A stretch of 64,000 nt of DNA from Abyssibacter profundi (GCF_003151135.1 NZ_QEQK01000005.1:1-64000), one strand, 5' to 3'; shown: positions 26,543 through 36,416, numbered from the stretch's first letter. Made by a program: numbers and translations. The notes: generated from the letters alone by a model not told the origin.

Positions 26543-27889
26543 TCAGTCCGCGCTTGCCTGGCGCTCATCACAAAACCGGTACGGGTTCGGGGCGGGCACG
26601 ACTTCTCCCGTTGCCTGTCCGCGCAGGTCGCCGTACGCCTGCCGGCGGCGCATCTGCTGCGCCATATAGTCGCAATAACCCGGGTCCTTGCTGCGTGTGG
26701 GTGACCCAAAACCAAGATGGGCCAGCGTTTCGTCCACCACGCCCTTGCTAGGTTCGGTGGTCAGGTGCCCCCACGCCAGTTGCAGCCAGGGTGCGACGGG
26801 ATTGATCGGTAGTGCGCTGATAGGAAGAAAGTCGATTTCGGGTTCCGGGGCGACATAATCATCCGGGTCGTAATCCACGAATGCGGCTTCTTCCAGCGCG
26901 CGGCGCAGGTCCCAGTTGGTGATGCGCAGGTCACCCGCCACGACCATTGCGGGTGCATCGTCTCCAGCGCCCAGGTCGATTCCGCCGCGGTGGCCTACCT
27001 GGCGGCGGGCTTCGAGCAGCACTTTAGAGGCCAGGCCCGTGGCATGTGGTGTTGAAATACTCGTGCCGCCGATGGGCACCAATTCCGATTCGCAGTCGTT
27101 ACAGAACGGCAGGGTGTCGGTGAATCCTGCGATGAAGTCCGGTAGCAGGGCGCCTGTGGACGACTGACCGTTGGCGGCTTCGTCGATGCCAGAGACGCCG
27201 ATGGTCCACCAGCTGCCGGGACCACCCTGGTATTCCACCGGCACCAGGAAGTTGCCCGCAGCCTGGAACATCAGCTTGCCCAGCTCGACCACCGCCCGGT
27301 AGGCCCCCGTCTCGGTAATGGGCAGCCCCAGGTTGTAGCTGAAGGCCATCATATCGACTGCCGGGTGTTCCAGCGCGTAGGTCATTTCATGCGGCTCGGG
27401 CTCTGCGCAGGATTCCACGAATAGAATCACCGCTTCCGGATTGGCTTTGAGCACCGAGGCGCTGACGCCCGTGCCGTGTGGGCTCTTGTCCACGTCCGGT
27501 TGCAGCGGAACAAACGGTTCTTCACAAAAGGACACAGCCACCACATTGGTGCCTGTGAACCAGTACGGCGTGCCGTGTTCGACGCGGTCCCAGAACGCCG
27601 CATCAGCGACCTTGTCGGCGTCGATGTCACCGCTGCGGGTCAGGGTGACATGGTTGTCGGACGCGACGCCGAGTTCCATCAGGACCGCCGGGGTCACACT
27701 CGATGGCGCGACACCCGGGTAGATGCTGCTGTCGGCGTAGAAAAAGTCGTGGTAGAGGTTGATGGATGTGTCCACCACGGTGACAACCACGCGGGCGGGC
27801 TCGCCCGAGTCAGCGTCTTGTTCGCTGCAGGCAGACAGGATGAGGCCACAGGCAATGGCCAGCAGCGTGCGGAACGTTGAGTCGATCAC
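26543..27889 (-). CDS. subtilisin-like (S8) protease lipoprotein
   Basis: A 448-residue secreted serine protease. The GTG at 27889, with GGGG just upstream, gives a clean lipoprotein signal (TLLAIACGLILSA-C); an ATG at 27955 would add a leaderless 22 residues. The catalytic triad is recognisable: Asp in VVVTVVDTSIN, His in KSPHGTGVSASV, the oxyanion Asn in QAAGNFL and Ser in IGGTSISTPHATG. The C-terminal 110 residues are not catalytic and carry a DPDDYVAPEPEIDFLP segment. It is 108 bp upstream of the HDO gene on the same strand and could share its transcript, although no functional link is obvious. Confidence 0.85.
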   Translation of the reverse strand: MIDSTFRTLLAIACGLILSACSEQDADSGEPARVVVTVVDTSINLYHDFFYADSSIYPGVAPSSVTPAVLMELGVASDNHVTLTRSGDIDADKVADAAFWDRVEHGTPYWFTGTNVVAVSFCEEPFVPLQPDVDKSPHGTGVSASVLKANPEAVILFVESCAEPEPHEMTYALEHPAVDMMAFSYNLGLPITETGAYRAVVELGKLMFQAAGNFLVPVEYQGGPGSWWTIGVSGIDEAANGQSSTGALLPDFIAGFTDTLPFCNDCESELVPIGGTSISTPHATGLASKVLLEARRQVGHRGGIDLGAGDDAPAMVVAGDLRITNWDLRRALEEAAFVDYDPDDYVAPEPEIDFLPISALPINPVAPWLQLAWGHLTTEPSKGVVDETLAHLGFGSPTRSKDPGYCDYMAQQMRRRQAYGDLRGQATGEVVPAPNPYRFCDERQASAD

Positions 27890-28324
27890 GGTGAACCCCA
27901 AAAAAGAATCGTGCGTCGTCGGGCGTTGACCCAGTAGCAGGAAGTGATCCGGCAAAGGGCGGCCGCAGACAGGTTGCGGTGTCTATGTTTTTTATTGGAT
28001 GCGCCTGCCCCGCTGGGGATCGTGGCCGACGCCTGGTCATTATGGCTGCCGAATGGCGGGGCGTCGACGGTTGGTGACGAGCCTTCATAGTGCGCATGCG
28101 GATTATTCGGCTCGCGGAAGGCCACTTTGCAGCGCTGCGCATGAGCAGCGAACCGTGTGCCCCGCGCGCATCACCCGAATCTGTCGGCATTCGGGTTACA
28201 ACGCGCATCCATTGGGCCAGGCGATGAATGCCTTCAGGCTTGTTCCGCAAAACACGGCTGCCTGAGTTCGCAGTCGGGCCCAGCAATATCCAGCGCCGTG
28301 TCGCGTGTCAGGGCTTCCTGAATG
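27890..28324. other. 435-bp intergenic region, no gene supported
   Basis: Between the end of the S9 peptidase gene and the start of the S8 protease gene, both on the minus strand, no frame with coding character or known RNA gene was seen. A T-run (GTTTTTTATT) lies near 27987-27996. It is the longest gap in the 22-36 kb segment and could hold a promoter for the protease/HDO/methyltransferase genes. Confidence 0.4.
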
Positions 28325-30397
28325 TCAGGGCGCTTCGGCCGTCTCAGGCTGGGTGTCGTAACGGCTAAACCACCCCATGATGTTGTCGGTCTTGGCGATG
28401 AGCCGGCTGGGTCGGCTGGCGATGGAGTGGGGGGCTTCGGGAATGCGAATCAGCGCGGTATCAATTTTTCTGAACTTAAGCGCGGTGTAGAACTGTTCCG
28501 CCTCCCAGGTCGGGGTGCGCCAGTCCTGCTCGCCAACCATGACCAGCGTCGGGGTGGAGACGTTGCCGACCAGGCTGATGGGGGATCGCTCAAAGTAGGC
28601 TTGCGGGTTCTCCCAGGGGTCTTCCCGGATCCAGTGCCGCCACACATAGGCTGCGATATCGCCTGTGAGGGCCTCGGTGAACCAGTTGATCACGGGCTTG
28701 ATGGTGGCGGCGGCCGCAAAGCGGTCGGTCTTGCCGACGATCCAGGCCGTGAGTACGCCGCCGCCCGAGCCGCCGGTGACAAACAGGCGCTGGGGATCGA
28801 CATAGTTTTTTGCGATTACGGCGTCGACCACGCTCATCAAGTCGTCGTAGTCATACCCCGGATAAGCGCGGTCGATAGCCTGGGCGAAGGCCTCGCCGTA
28901 GCCGGTGGAGCCGCGCGGATTGGCCCAGACGGTGACGTAGCCTTCGGCCGCGTAGCGTTGGATCTCGGCCGCGAACGTCGGCCCGTACATGGTGTGGGGG
29001 CCACCGTGAATCTCCAGCAGCAGCGGGAAGCTGCCATCGGGTTTGAAGTCCGGCGGCCGCGCGATCCAGGCCTCGATGGTCTGGCCGTCGTGGTTGGACT
29101 CGACCTGGATCTCCTCGACGGTGGCCAGGTCCAGATACGGCAGTACATCGGCATTGAGGGCCGTCAAGGTACGGGTTTGGGTCCGCGGTCCGGTGACCGC
29201 AACATCGGCTGGCTTGTCGGGTGAAGCGACGGTGTAGGCGATGACGGGGCGGCCCGCTGTGGTCACGGAGAAGTCGCCACTGGCATAGGGGCGGCCAATG
29301 GAGGTGCCGCCCAGGTCATCGGCCACGACCTTGACCCGGCCGCGCAAGGAGATGTTCAGCAGCTCGATATGGCCGGCATTCTCTGCTTGCACGTAGAGGC
29401 TGCGGCCATCGGGCGCCCAGACGGTTTTGCCCATGGCCAGATCCAGGCCTGTCTTGAGTTCGCGCTGGTTGCTGCCGTCAGCGTCCATCAGGTACAGGCG
29501 ATTCTGCTGGTAGGTCAGAACCGCGTCGTCAAAGCCTCGAAAGGCAATGGTCTGACCGTCGGGCGAGACGACGGGGGCAAAGTCGGGGCCATCGCGATCG
29601 GTGAACGCCGTGAGGCTGCCGTCGGCCAGGCGCAGGCGGTATAGCTCGCTCTCAATTGGATCCAGGTCGCGGTCCTCGGCCAGGTTGCCGCTGACGATGA
29701 GTGTTTCGTTGTCCAGCCAGGCCGGTTCGCCCAGGTCGGCTTGGCCGTGCGTCAGCTGACGCGGCGAACCGCCTTCGGCGGAGAGTACGAAAATCTGGTC
29801 CACACCCTCGTCGAGATAACCCTGGCCGTCGAAGCGGAAAGTCAGATCGTCGAATACGCGTACGGGCTGATTCCAATCGGCGCCCTCCGGTGCCTTGGGC
29901 GGCTTAGCAAAGCTTGGCGGCTCGCCGGGGACGAACAACGCAAAGGCGATGTGCTGGCCATCCGGGGACCACACGGGGCTTTGGGGTGCGCGCTCGAACT
30001 GGGCCAGCGAAAAACTTCGGCCGCTGTCCAGGTACAGCACGCGTAGTTCAGGCTTGCCGTCTGCGCTGCTGCGATAGAGCAGACGCTCGCCGTCCGGCGA
30101 CCAGGCCGGGCTGCTGGCGGAGGCGCCGCCGGTGACCAGGGGACGGTGCGCGCCGCTGTCGAGGTCGATGATCCAGAGATCGCCGCGGTTTTGGTCGGCG
30201 CGTCGGTCCATGGAATGGCGCACATAGACGATGGAGTCGCCATCCGGTGAAATGCGTGGCGCGGCGGCGTACTCGATGTCGAAGACGCGCTCTGCGGTGA
30301 AGCGATTCAGGGCGGAGGCGGGTTCGTCGGCGGCACTGGCCAGCGGGGGCAGGCCGATGAGCAGCAAGGCGGCCACGACGTGAAATGCTCGATGCAC
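28325..30397 (-). CDS. S9 family (acylaminoacyl/dipeptidyl-type) peptidase
   Basis: A 690-residue exported serine peptidase with signal peptide RAFHVVAALLLIGLPPLASA. Residues about 30-390 form a beta-propeller of PD40-like repeats (for example RISPDGDSIVYVRHS, PAWSPDGERLLYRS, PVWSPDGQHIAF). The C-terminal alpha/beta-hydrolase domain has the nucleophile Ser544 in TGGSGGGVLTAW, an Asp near 626 in MVGEQDWRTP and a His near 655 in APHSIASRPS. The propeller filters access, so substrates are short peptides. It is divergent from the AbgT transporter gene; peptide degradation outside the inner membrane and uptake of products is a plausible but unproven link. Confidence 0.93.
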   Translation of the reverse strand: MHRAFHVVAALLLIGLPPLASAADEPASALNRFTAERVFDIEYAAAPRISPDGDSIVYVRHSMDRRADQNRGDLWIIDLDSGAHRPLVTGGASASSPAWSPDGERLLYRSSADGKPELRVLYLDSGRSFSLAQFERAPQSPVWSPDGQHIAFALFVPGEPPSFAKPPKAPEGADWNQPVRVFDDLTFRFDGQGYLDEGVDQIFVLSAEGGSPRQLTHGQADLGEPAWLDNETLIVSGNLAEDRDLDPIESELYRLRLADGSLTAFTDRDGPDFAPVVSPDGQTIAFRGFDDAVLTYQQNRLYLMDADGSNQRELKTGLDLAMGKTVWAPDGRSLYVQAENAGHIELLNISLRGRVKVVADDLGGTSIGRPYASGDFSVTTAGRPVIAYTVASPDKPADVAVTGPRTQTRTLTALNADVLPYLDLATVEEIQVESNHDGQTIEAWIARPPDFKPDGSFPLLLEIHGGPHTMYGPTFAAEIQRYAAEGYVTVWANPRGSTGYGEAFAQAIDRAYPGYDYDDLMSVVDAVIAKNYVDPQRLFVTGGSGGGVLTAWIVGKTDRFAAAATIKPVINWFTEALTGDIAAYVWRHWIREDPWENPQAYFERSPISLVGNVSTPTLVMVGEQDWRTPTWEAEQFYTALKFRKIDTALIRIPEAPHSIASRPSRLIAKTDNIMGWFSRYDTQPETAEAP

Positions 30398-30580
30398 GGA
30401 GAGTCTCTTCGCAAGGTTTGTCCCGGACTCTACCGCCTTCGCTGCGGGCCTGCGTGGCCGCGTGTCGCCGTTGCGAGGGTGGGTGCTGCTGCGGCGTCCG
30501 GGTCACCGACGCTTGCCGTCGCCGGTCAATTCCGCTCTGATGCCCCCATCGCAGGTGATTTAACAACAAGGGGCATGCGG

Positions 30581-32182
30581 GTGAGTCAGACCAAGACCGC
30601 AATGAATCAAAAGGGGTTTCTGGGGTTCGTGGAACGTGTGGGCAATGGCCTGCCCGACCCGGTTTTTATCTTCTTTTATCTAATCCTGATCCTGGTCGGG
30701 GTTTCCATCGTCTGTGCGCTGGCCGGGGTGACAGCGCCGCATCCGACGCTCACCACCGCCGACGGCAGTCCGCTGCTGTTGCAGGCACAAAGCCTGTTAT
30801 CGGCCGAGAACATCCAGAAGCTCTGGGTGGAGATGCCGAAGACCTTCACCCACTTTCATCCGCTGGGCTACGTGCTGGTGGTGATGCTGGGTGCGGGTGT
30901 GGCCGAGCGCTCGGGGCTGTTTGCCAGCGGCATCCGGCAGGCTGTTCGCAATGCGCCCAAGGGCTTGTTGACGCCTGTGGTGGCGCTGGTTGCGATGTTG
31001 TCCAACCACGCGGCCGACGCCGGCTATGTGGTGATGATTCCGCTGGCAGCCATTATTTTCGCTGCGGCGGGGCGTCATCCCATGGCCGGTATCGCTGCGG
31101 CCTTCGCCGGTGTGTCGGGTGGCTTTTCGGCGAATATCTCTCCGGGGCAGCTCGATGCGTTGCTGTTCGGGATCACGGAGGCCGCCATGGACGCCTCACA
31201 GATCGACGCCGGGTGGTCGATGAACATCGCGGGCAACTGGTATTTCATTACCGCTTTGCTGGTGATTTATCTGCCGGTGATCTGGTGGGTGACCGACAAG
31301 GTGATCGAGCCCCGGCTGGGCGAGTGGACGCCCGCCGGCGACCAGGCGGCGGCCTATGGAGACGAGAGCGCACCGCTCACCGATGACGAGCGCAAGGGCC
31401 TGCGCTGGGCCGGCTATGCGATTCTGGGTGTCTGCCTGGTCTGGGCGCTGATGACATTCGGGCCCGGTACGCCGTTGCTGAACGATGAGGCCGCGGTGGA
31501 CGGCCAGCCCTGGTATGTCACGGCGACGCCGTTCTTCCGGTCGCTGGTGGCGGGCTTTCTGGTGTTGTTCCTGGCCGCCGGCTGGGCCTATGGCGCGGCT
31601 GCCGGGACTATCAAGACCCATCGCGATCTGGTCGACATGATGTCCGAGGCGATGAAGGACATGGGGTACTACCTGGTGTTGGCCTTCGCAGCCGCGCATT
31701 TCGTGGCCATGTTTAACTGGTCAAACCTGGGCCTGATTACGGCGGTGCACGGTGCCGGGGCCATCGAATCCAGTGGGCTGCCGTTGCCGATCGCCCTGGG
31801 GTTGATCGTCATCTTCGCCGCCTTCCTGAACCTGTTCGTCGGGTCGGCCAGCGCCAAGTGGGCGCTGCTGGCGCCGGTGCTCGTGCCGATGCTGCTGCTG
31901 CTAGGCATCAGCCCGGAGGGTGCGACCGCAACCTACCGGGTCGGTGATGCAGCCACCAACATCATCTCGCCGCTAATGGTGTACTTCCCGCTGGTGCTGA
32001 TTTTCGCCCAGCGTTGGCAAAAGGATTTCGGCATCGGCTCGCTGACCGCAATGATGATCCCGTATTCCATCTGGATGCTGATCACCGGTGTGCTGCTGGT
32101 CATGGGCTGGATTCTGTTCGGCTTGCCGCTGGGGCCGGGCGCGCCCATTGGCTTTGATCTGGGTGCGGTCACCGGCGGGTAG
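30581..32182 (+). CDS. AbgT family (p-aminobenzoyl-glutamate type) transporter
   Basis: A 533-residue inner-membrane transporter of the AbgT family. The N-terminal GFLGFVERVGNGLPDPVFIFF, the AGVAERSGLFASGIRQAV segment, the SNHAADAGYVVMIPLAA region and the late GSASAKWALLAPVLVPMLLLLGISP with RVGDAATNIISPLM are highly typical. Members import p-aminobenzoyl-glutamate or export sulfonamides and PABA. The start is GTG at 30581 with AAGGGG at 30568-30573, 7 bp upstream; ATG codons at 30575 and 30602 fit less well. It is divergent from the S9 peptidase gene. No abgA or abgB hydrolase gene is adjacent. Confidence 0.93.
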   Translation: MSQTKTAMNQKGFLGFVERVGNGLPDPVFIFFYLILILVGVSIVCALAGVTAPHPTLTTADGSPLLLQAQSLLSAENIQKLWVEMPKTFTHFHPLGYVLVVMLGAGVAERSGLFASGIRQAVRNAPKGLLTPVVALVAMLSNHAADAGYVVMIPLAAIIFAAAGRHPMAGIAAAFAGVSGGFSANISPGQLDALLFGITEAAMDASQIDAGWSMNIAGNWYFITALLVIYLPVIWWVTDKVIEPRLGEWTPAGDQAAAYGDESAPLTDDERKGLRWAGYAILGVCLVWALMTFGPGTPLLNDEAAVDGQPWYVTATPFFRSLVAGFLVLFLAAGWAYGAAAGTIKTHRDLVDMMSEAMKDMGYYLVLAFAAAHFVAMFNWSNLGLITAVHGAGAIESSGLPLPIALGLIVIFAAFLNLFVGSASAKWALLAPVLVPMLLLLGISPEGATATYRVGDAATNIISPLMVYFPLVLIFAQRWQKDFGIGSLTAMMIPYSIWMLITGVLLVMGWILFGLPLGPGAPIGFDLGAVTGG

Positions 32183-32249
32183 GCGCGGGGCCTGCCCGCG
32201 ACCGGTAGCGCGTACCGACCTTGGTGGACGGCGATCCCGGTTGGTGGCG

Positions 32250-33029
32250 TCACTTGGACGCAGTGGTTGAGCTGTTTGCGTTCTGATCGCTGTCCGCATG
32301 AGGAGTCCGTGCGGCGGCAATGACCACCACATCCGCTGCGCCGGCTTGGTGCAGCGCATGGGCCAGGCTTGATGTGGTTGCCCCGGTGGTCACGACGTCA
32401 TCGATCACGAACACTCGGGCGCCTTCGACGGTTTGATTCAAGGCAAACGCATTCCGCAAATTACGACGCCTGGCGGCGGCGTCGAGTCGGGTTTGCGCCG
32501 CGGTGGATCGGACACGCCTGACCCCATCTGGCACCAGGGTCCAGCCGCGGCGTCTGCACAGGGGGCGAGCAATTTCCAGCGCTTGGTTAAAGCCGCGTTC
32601 GCGGGTGCGCGCGGCATGGAGCGGGACGGGTATCGCAAGGTCCGGCGACCCGATGTCGGGCAAGGTTCGATGCAGCCAATCGGCGAGGCGGCGCCCCGCA
32701 GAGATGTCCTGCCGAAATTTTAGAGCCTGGATCGCGGTCGAGACCGGTGGGGCGTACAGCAATGGCGCCAGCACCCGATCAAACGCCGGCATCTGTGTCA
32801 GGCAATGAGCGCAGAACACCGGGCCTGACGGCGGGGTTGGAAAGGGCTCGGCGCAGCGGATACAGCCCCAGCGGTTCAGCGGTAGGTCGGCGAGACAGGC
32901 CGCGCATAGCGGCCCGGTGCTGCTGGGCCCCCGGCAAGTCTCACAACGGCGAAGCAGGGCGCCCGTCAACCTGCCTAGGCTGCGCAGGTTGACAGCATCC
33001 CATCTCGTCGCGAGCCTAGGCCGTCTCAT
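32250..33029 (-). CDS. ComF family phosphoribosyltransferase-like protein
   Basis: A 259-residue protein. The N-terminal double zinc ribbon has four CxxC-type pairs (CETCRG, CAACL, CIRCA, CAHCL). The C-terminal phosphoribosyltransferase domain has [23 protein letters not shown] and the PRPP loop [21 protein letters not shown]. ComF helps single-stranded DNA uptake in competent bacteria; in many others it is also called a PRPP-dependent double zinc ribbon protein. The start at 33029 puts 19 codons over the candidate BirA operator; a TTG at 32967 (TTGACGGGC) is an alternative that begins just before the zinc ribbon. It is divergent from bioB, with 17 bp between the two starts. Confidence 0.9.
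   Translation of the reverse strand: MRRPRLATRWDAVNLRSLGRLTGALLRRCETCRGPSSTGPLCAACLADLPLNRWGCIRCAEPFPTPPSGPVFCAHCLTQMPAFDRVLAPLLYAPPVSTAIQALKFRQDISAGRRLADWLHRTLPDIGSPDLAIPVPLHAARTRERGFNQALEIARPLCRRRGWTLVPDGVRRVRSTAAQTRLDAAARRRNLRNAFALNQTVEGARVFVIDDVVTTGATTSSLAHALHQAGAADVVVIAAARTPHADSDQNANSSTTASK
32965..32993. promoter_or_regulatory. candidate BirA (biotin) operator
   Basis: The half-sites GTCAACC (32965-32971) and GGTTGAC (32987-32993) form a perfect inverted repeat with 15 bp between them. The stem extends to 10 bp per arm. The layout matches the BirA site, TTGTAAACC-N14 to N16-GGTTTACAA. It lies 53 bp upstream of bioB and inside the 5' end of comF, so biotin-bound BirA would repress bioBFD and perhaps affect comF. 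Confidence 0.75.
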
Positions 33030-33046
33030 TGGAGGAGTACCGCGAC

Positions 33047-34033
33047 ATGACGACCCTGCGTCACGACTGGACCGCCGACGAAGTCCATGCCTTGTTCGAC
33101 CTGCCGTTTGCCGATCTCATGCATCGGGCGCAGACCGTTCACCGCGAGCATTTCGATGCCAACGCGGTGCAGCTGTCGACCTTGTTGTCGATCAAGACCG
33201 GGGCCTGTCCGGAGGATTGCAAGTACTGCCCGCAAAGCGTGCGCTACAACACCGGCCTCAAGACCGAAGCACTGATGGCGGTGGAGCAGGTTGAGCAGGC
33301 AGCGCGCACGGCCAAGGAAGCCGGCGCGACGCGATTCTGCATGGGCGCGGCCTGGCGCAGCCCCAAGGACCGCGATGTCGATACGCTGATCCAGATGATC
33401 GAAGCCGTGCGCAGCCAGGGGCTGGAAACCTGCATGACGCTCGGCATGTTGAGCGAATCCCAGGCTGAACGCCTGGCCGATGCCGGGCTGGATTACTACA
33501 ACCACAATCTCGATACCTCCGAGGAACACTACGGGGAGATCATCGGCACCCGGACATACGATGACCGGTTGGAAACCCTGGAGAACGTGCGCAAGTCCGG
33601 CATGAAAGTGTGCTGCGGAGGCATCGTCGGGTTGGGCGAAACCCGACAGGATCGGGTGGGCCTGCTGCGTACGCTGGCGAATCTGGAGACCCATCCGGAA
33701 TCGGTCCCCATCAATCAGCTGGTGGCCGTGCCCGGTACACCAATGGCCGATGCTGATCCGGTGGACCCCTTCGAATTTGTCCGCACGATTGCGGTGGCGC
33801 GCATCCTGATGCCGAGCTCGCATGTCCGCCTATCGGCCGGGCGCGAGTCGATGGATGATGCGCTGCAGGCCTTGTGCTTCCTCGCGGGCGCGAACTCGAT
33901 TTTCTACGGCGAGCAATTGCTTACCACGGGCAATCCGGTCACCGACCGGGACCGTGCCCTCTTTGAACGCTTGGGTATCGAGCCGGAAGGGGCGCAGGCC
34001 GTGGAGCAGCGTCGGTCATGTCAGGCCGCCTGA
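33047..34033 (+). CDS. bioB: biotin synthase
   Basis: A 328-residue radical SAM enzyme that inserts sulfur into dethiobiotin, the last biotin step. The [4Fe-4S] motif is [11 protein letters not shown] (CxxxCxxC). Downstream are the [27 protein letters not shown] and [28 protein letters not shown] blocks that hold the [2Fe-2S] Cys and Arg ligands. The ATG 33047 has GGAGGAG 9 bp upstream. It is the first gene of bioBFD and overlaps bioF by 16 bp. A candidate BirA operator lies 53 bp upstream. Confidence 0.98.
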   Translation: MTTLRHDWTADEVHALFDLPFADLMHRAQTVHREHFDANAVQLSTLLSIKTGACPEDCKYCPQSVRYNTGLKTEALMAVEQVEQAARTAKEAGATRFCMGAAWRSPKDRDVDTLIQMIEAVRSQGLETCMTLGMLSESQAERLADAGLDYYNHNLDTSEEHYGEIIGTRTYDDRLETLENVRKSGMKVCCGGIVGLGETRQDRVGLLRTLANLETHPESVPINQLVAVPGTPMADADPVDPFEFVRTIAVARILMPSSHVRLSAGRESMDDALQALCFLAGANSIFYGEQLLTTGNPVTDRDRALFERLGIEPEGAQAVEQRRSCQAA

Positions 34034-35175
34034 ATCACCGGGTCCGCGAGGCGCTCACGGCACTGCATCAGCGGGATCGCCATCGCCGGCGTCGGGTCAT
34101 CGAGCCGGTCGGTCCGGGTTTGTCGCGCGTCGATGGACAGGTCTGCGTCAATTTCTGCAGCAACGACTACCTGGGGCTGGCCCAGGATCCGCGTCTGCAG
34201 GCGACCTGCGGCGCTGCCGGTTCTGGCGCCTCGGCGCTGGTGACTGGCTACAGTCCCGCTCACGCCGAGTTGGAGGCCGCGCTCGCCAACTGGCTGGGGC
34301 GCGACCGGGTCTTGCTGTTCCCGAGCGGGTTCTCCGCCAATGTCGGCTGTCTGGATGCCCTGTTGCGTCGCGGTGATCAGGCGGTTTGCGATGCCCTTAA
34401 TCACGCGTCGCTGATTGACGGCGTGCGCCTGTCCGGCGCGACCAAGGCGATCTATCCGCATGCCGACGTGCAGGGCGCAGAGGCGCAGCTCAAAACGGCC
34501 CCTGAGGCCGTGAGCGCCCTCGTCACCGACAGCGTGTTCTCGATGGACGGGGATGTCGCGCCGCTGGAGGCTTTGGCCACGCTGGCACGGAGCCGGGACG
34601 CGCTGCTGTATGTGGATGATGCCCACGGTTTGGGCGTGCTAGGCGATGACGGCGCCGGCGTGGCCGCGCAGCATGGTCAGGACAGCATCCCGATGCTCAT
34701 CGGCACTCTTGGCAAGTCGCTGGGGGCGGCGGGTGCTTTTGTGGCGGGCCCGGCGGAGTTGATCGACTACCTGGAGAATCGTGCGCGGACGCAGATCTAC
34801 TCGACCGCCTGCCCGCCAGTGGCCGCGCAGGCGGCGCTGTCCGCGCTGCATATCGCCCGGGTCGAACCCTGGCGGCGCGAGCGCATTCGCGAGCTGATCA
34901 CGCATTTGCATCAGTCACTGGCGGCAGCGGGGCTCCCCGTTCCGCAATCGCAGACTGCCATCCAGCCGATTGTGCTGGGTACGGACGCCAGTGCGCTGCG
35001 GGCCTCGCAGGATTTACAGGCGCGCGGATATCTCGTAACAGCGATTCGGCCACCCACCGTGCCCGAAGGCTCGGCGCGGCTGCGGATCACGTTGACGGCG
35101 GCTCACTCGAAGTCACAGGTCAGTGGCTTGGTGGAGGCGCTGGCCGATTCGCTGCTGGAGTCGCGCGTTGCCTGA
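34018..35175 (+). CDS. bioF: 8-amino-7-oxononanoate synthase
   Basis: A 385-residue PLP enzyme that condenses pimeloyl-ACP (or CoA) with L-alanine, the first ring-forming step of biotin synthesis. Typical motifs are [12 protein letters not shown] near the N terminus, the [12 protein letters not shown] segment, [26 protein letters not shown] and the PLP lysine in [17 protein letters not shown]. The C terminus ([21 protein letters not shown]) is typical. It overlaps bioB by 16 bp and is followed 4 bp later by bioD. bioA, bioC and bioH are not in the window. Confidence 0.96.
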   Translation: MSGRLNHRVREALTALHQRDRHRRRRVIEPVGPGLSRVDGQVCVNFCSNDYLGLAQDPRLQATCGAAGSGASALVTGYSPAHAELEAALANWLGRDRVLLFPSGFSANVGCLDALLRRGDQAVCDALNHASLIDGVRLSGATKAIYPHADVQGAEAQLKTAPEAVSALVTDSVFSMDGDVAPLEALATLARSRDALLYVDDAHGLGVLGDDGAGVAAQHGQDSIPMLIGTLGKSLGAAGAFVAGPAELIDYLENRARTQIYSTACPPVAAQAALSALHIARVEPWRRERIRELITHLHQSLAAAGLPVPQSQTAIQPIVLGTDASALRASQDLQARGYLVTAIRPPTVPEGSARLRITLTAAHSKSQVSGLVEALADSLLESRVA

Positions 35176-35179
35176 GCCA

Positions 35180-35944
35180 ATGGCGCTGCCCGGCGTTTTC
35201 ATCACGGGCACCGATACCGAGATCGGCAAGACGGCGGTGACGGCCGCGTTGCTTCGCGATTACGCGGCGCGCGGTGTGGATGCGGTGGGCATGAAGCCGA
35301 TTGCGGCTGGCGCCGACGAGACACCCGACGGTTGGCGCAACGAAGACGCGCTGGCCCTGCAGGCCGCATCGATGCCTGGCGTCGCCTACGAAGACATCAA
35401 CCCCTGGTGTCTGCCACTGCCCATTGCGCCGGAGTTTGCCGCTCGCAGTGCGGGGGTGACCTTGAGCTGGCCACCGGTGCGCGATGCCTATGCTCGGTTG
35501 CGTGCCGGCGCGCAGCGGGTGTTAGTGGAAGGAGCGGGCGGTTGGCGATTACCGCTGAGCGCCGGTGCGGAGATGCCCGATTGGGTGGAGGCTGCGGGCT
35601 GGCCCGTCGTGCTCGTCGTCGGCATGCGTCTCGGCTGTCTCAATCACGCATTGCTCAGCGCGGAGTCGATTGCTCGTCGTGCGCCGTTGCTCGGGTGGAT
35701 TGCCAATACACTGCCGCCCGTCCAACGCCGTCTGGAAGAGAATCTGGACTGTCTTCGGGCGCGAATGCCCGTGCCCTGCCTGGGTCAGCTGGGTTGCGGG
35801 CAGCAACGTCTGGCAACGAATTTGCTGGATGACGCCTTGTTCTGCTTTGCGCGGGAATCGTCGCATCGCATACAATCTGCGGCCGATTCGATGGAGCGCA
35901 TCTGTCCGGAACCGCGCCGTGGAACCCTCCCCGAATCCATCTGA
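35180..35944 (+). CDS. bioD: dethiobiotin synthetase
   Basis: A 254-residue ATP-dependent carboxylase that closes the ureido ring of dethiobiotin. The P-loop is TGTDTEIGKTAVTAALL, with GMKPIAAG, WCLPLPIAPEFAAR and VEGAGGWRLPL as the biotin-precursor and ATP sites, then VGMRLGCLNHALLS. The ATG at 35180 is 4 bp after the bioF stop; an in-frame TTG at 35168 could add four residues and overlap bioF. The last 40 residues (SSHRIQSAADSMERICPEP) are not conserved and overlap the next gene by 26 bp, so the true end of the functional domain is earlier. Confidence 0.94.
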   Translation: MALPGVFITGTDTEIGKTAVTAALLRDYAARGVDAVGMKPIAAGADETPDGWRNEDALALQAASMPGVAYEDINPWCLPLPIAPEFAARSAGVTLSWPPVRDAYARLRAGAQRVLVEGAGGWRLPLSAGAEMPDWVEAAGWPVVLVVGMRLGCLNHALLSAESIARRAPLLGWIANTLPPVQRRLEENLDCLRARMPVPCLGQLGCGQQRLATNLLDDALFCFARESSHRIQSAADSMERICPEPRRGTLPESI

Positions 35945-36416
35945 AACCCGATTCGTCATTCGTCCAAACGGATCCTTGAGCTGGGGACAGGCCATGACGT
36001 TCATGGTGTTCATCAGCACGGTTTCGCTGGGTATCGGATTGGCATTCGCATGGATGGGTTTTTGGGTCATCCTGCCGTTTGCCGGGCTGGAGTTGCTGGC
36101 GCTGGGCGCGGGTTTGTATGTCAGCCTGCGTGGGAATGATTACCGAGAGGTCGTCACGGTGTCCCAGGGGCGCGTCACCATCGAGTACGGACGAGTCGGC
36201 GATCCGGAGCGGATCGTCAGGGAATTTGCGCGCGCTTGGGCGCGCATTCGGCTGGAACCGCCGCAGGGCAAGACGGGACATGCCCGCTTACTGGTCGGTG
36301 CCAGCGGACAGTTTGTGGAACTGGGTCGTTGCCTGACCGACGCTGAGAAGCGCCGTTTGGGCCAGCGCCTGCAAAACGTACTGGCGACGCCGGTCGCTAC
36401 GTGGAGAAGCGAATGA
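35919..36416 (+). CDS. DUF2244 membrane protein
   Basis: A 165-residue protein with two membrane segments (TFMVFISTVSLGIGLAFAWM and VILPFAGLELLALGAGLYVS) followed by a soluble domain with EVVTVSQGRVTIEYGR and the C-terminal VELGRCLTDAEKRRLGQRL. This is the DUF2244 family, often found beside cytochrome oxidase genes in proteobacteria. The start GTG at 35919 lies 26 bp inside the end of bioD, and the stop overlaps the coxB start by 4 bp, so it probably belongs to the oxidase operon. The function is unknown. Confidence 0.85.
   Translation: MEPSPNPSETRFVIRPNGSLSWGQAMTFMVFISTVSLGIGLAFAWMGFWVILPFAGLELLALGAGLYVSLRGNDYREVVTVSQGRVTIEYGRVGDPERIVREFARAWARIRLEPPQGKTGHARLLVGASGQFVELGRCLTDAEKRRLGQRLQNVLATPVATWRSE

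Noticed and set aside
27810-28286. 158-codon frame on the minus strand in the gap before the S9 gene
   Set aside because: It overlaps the lipoprotein start of the S8 protease in a different frame and has no domain or RBS.
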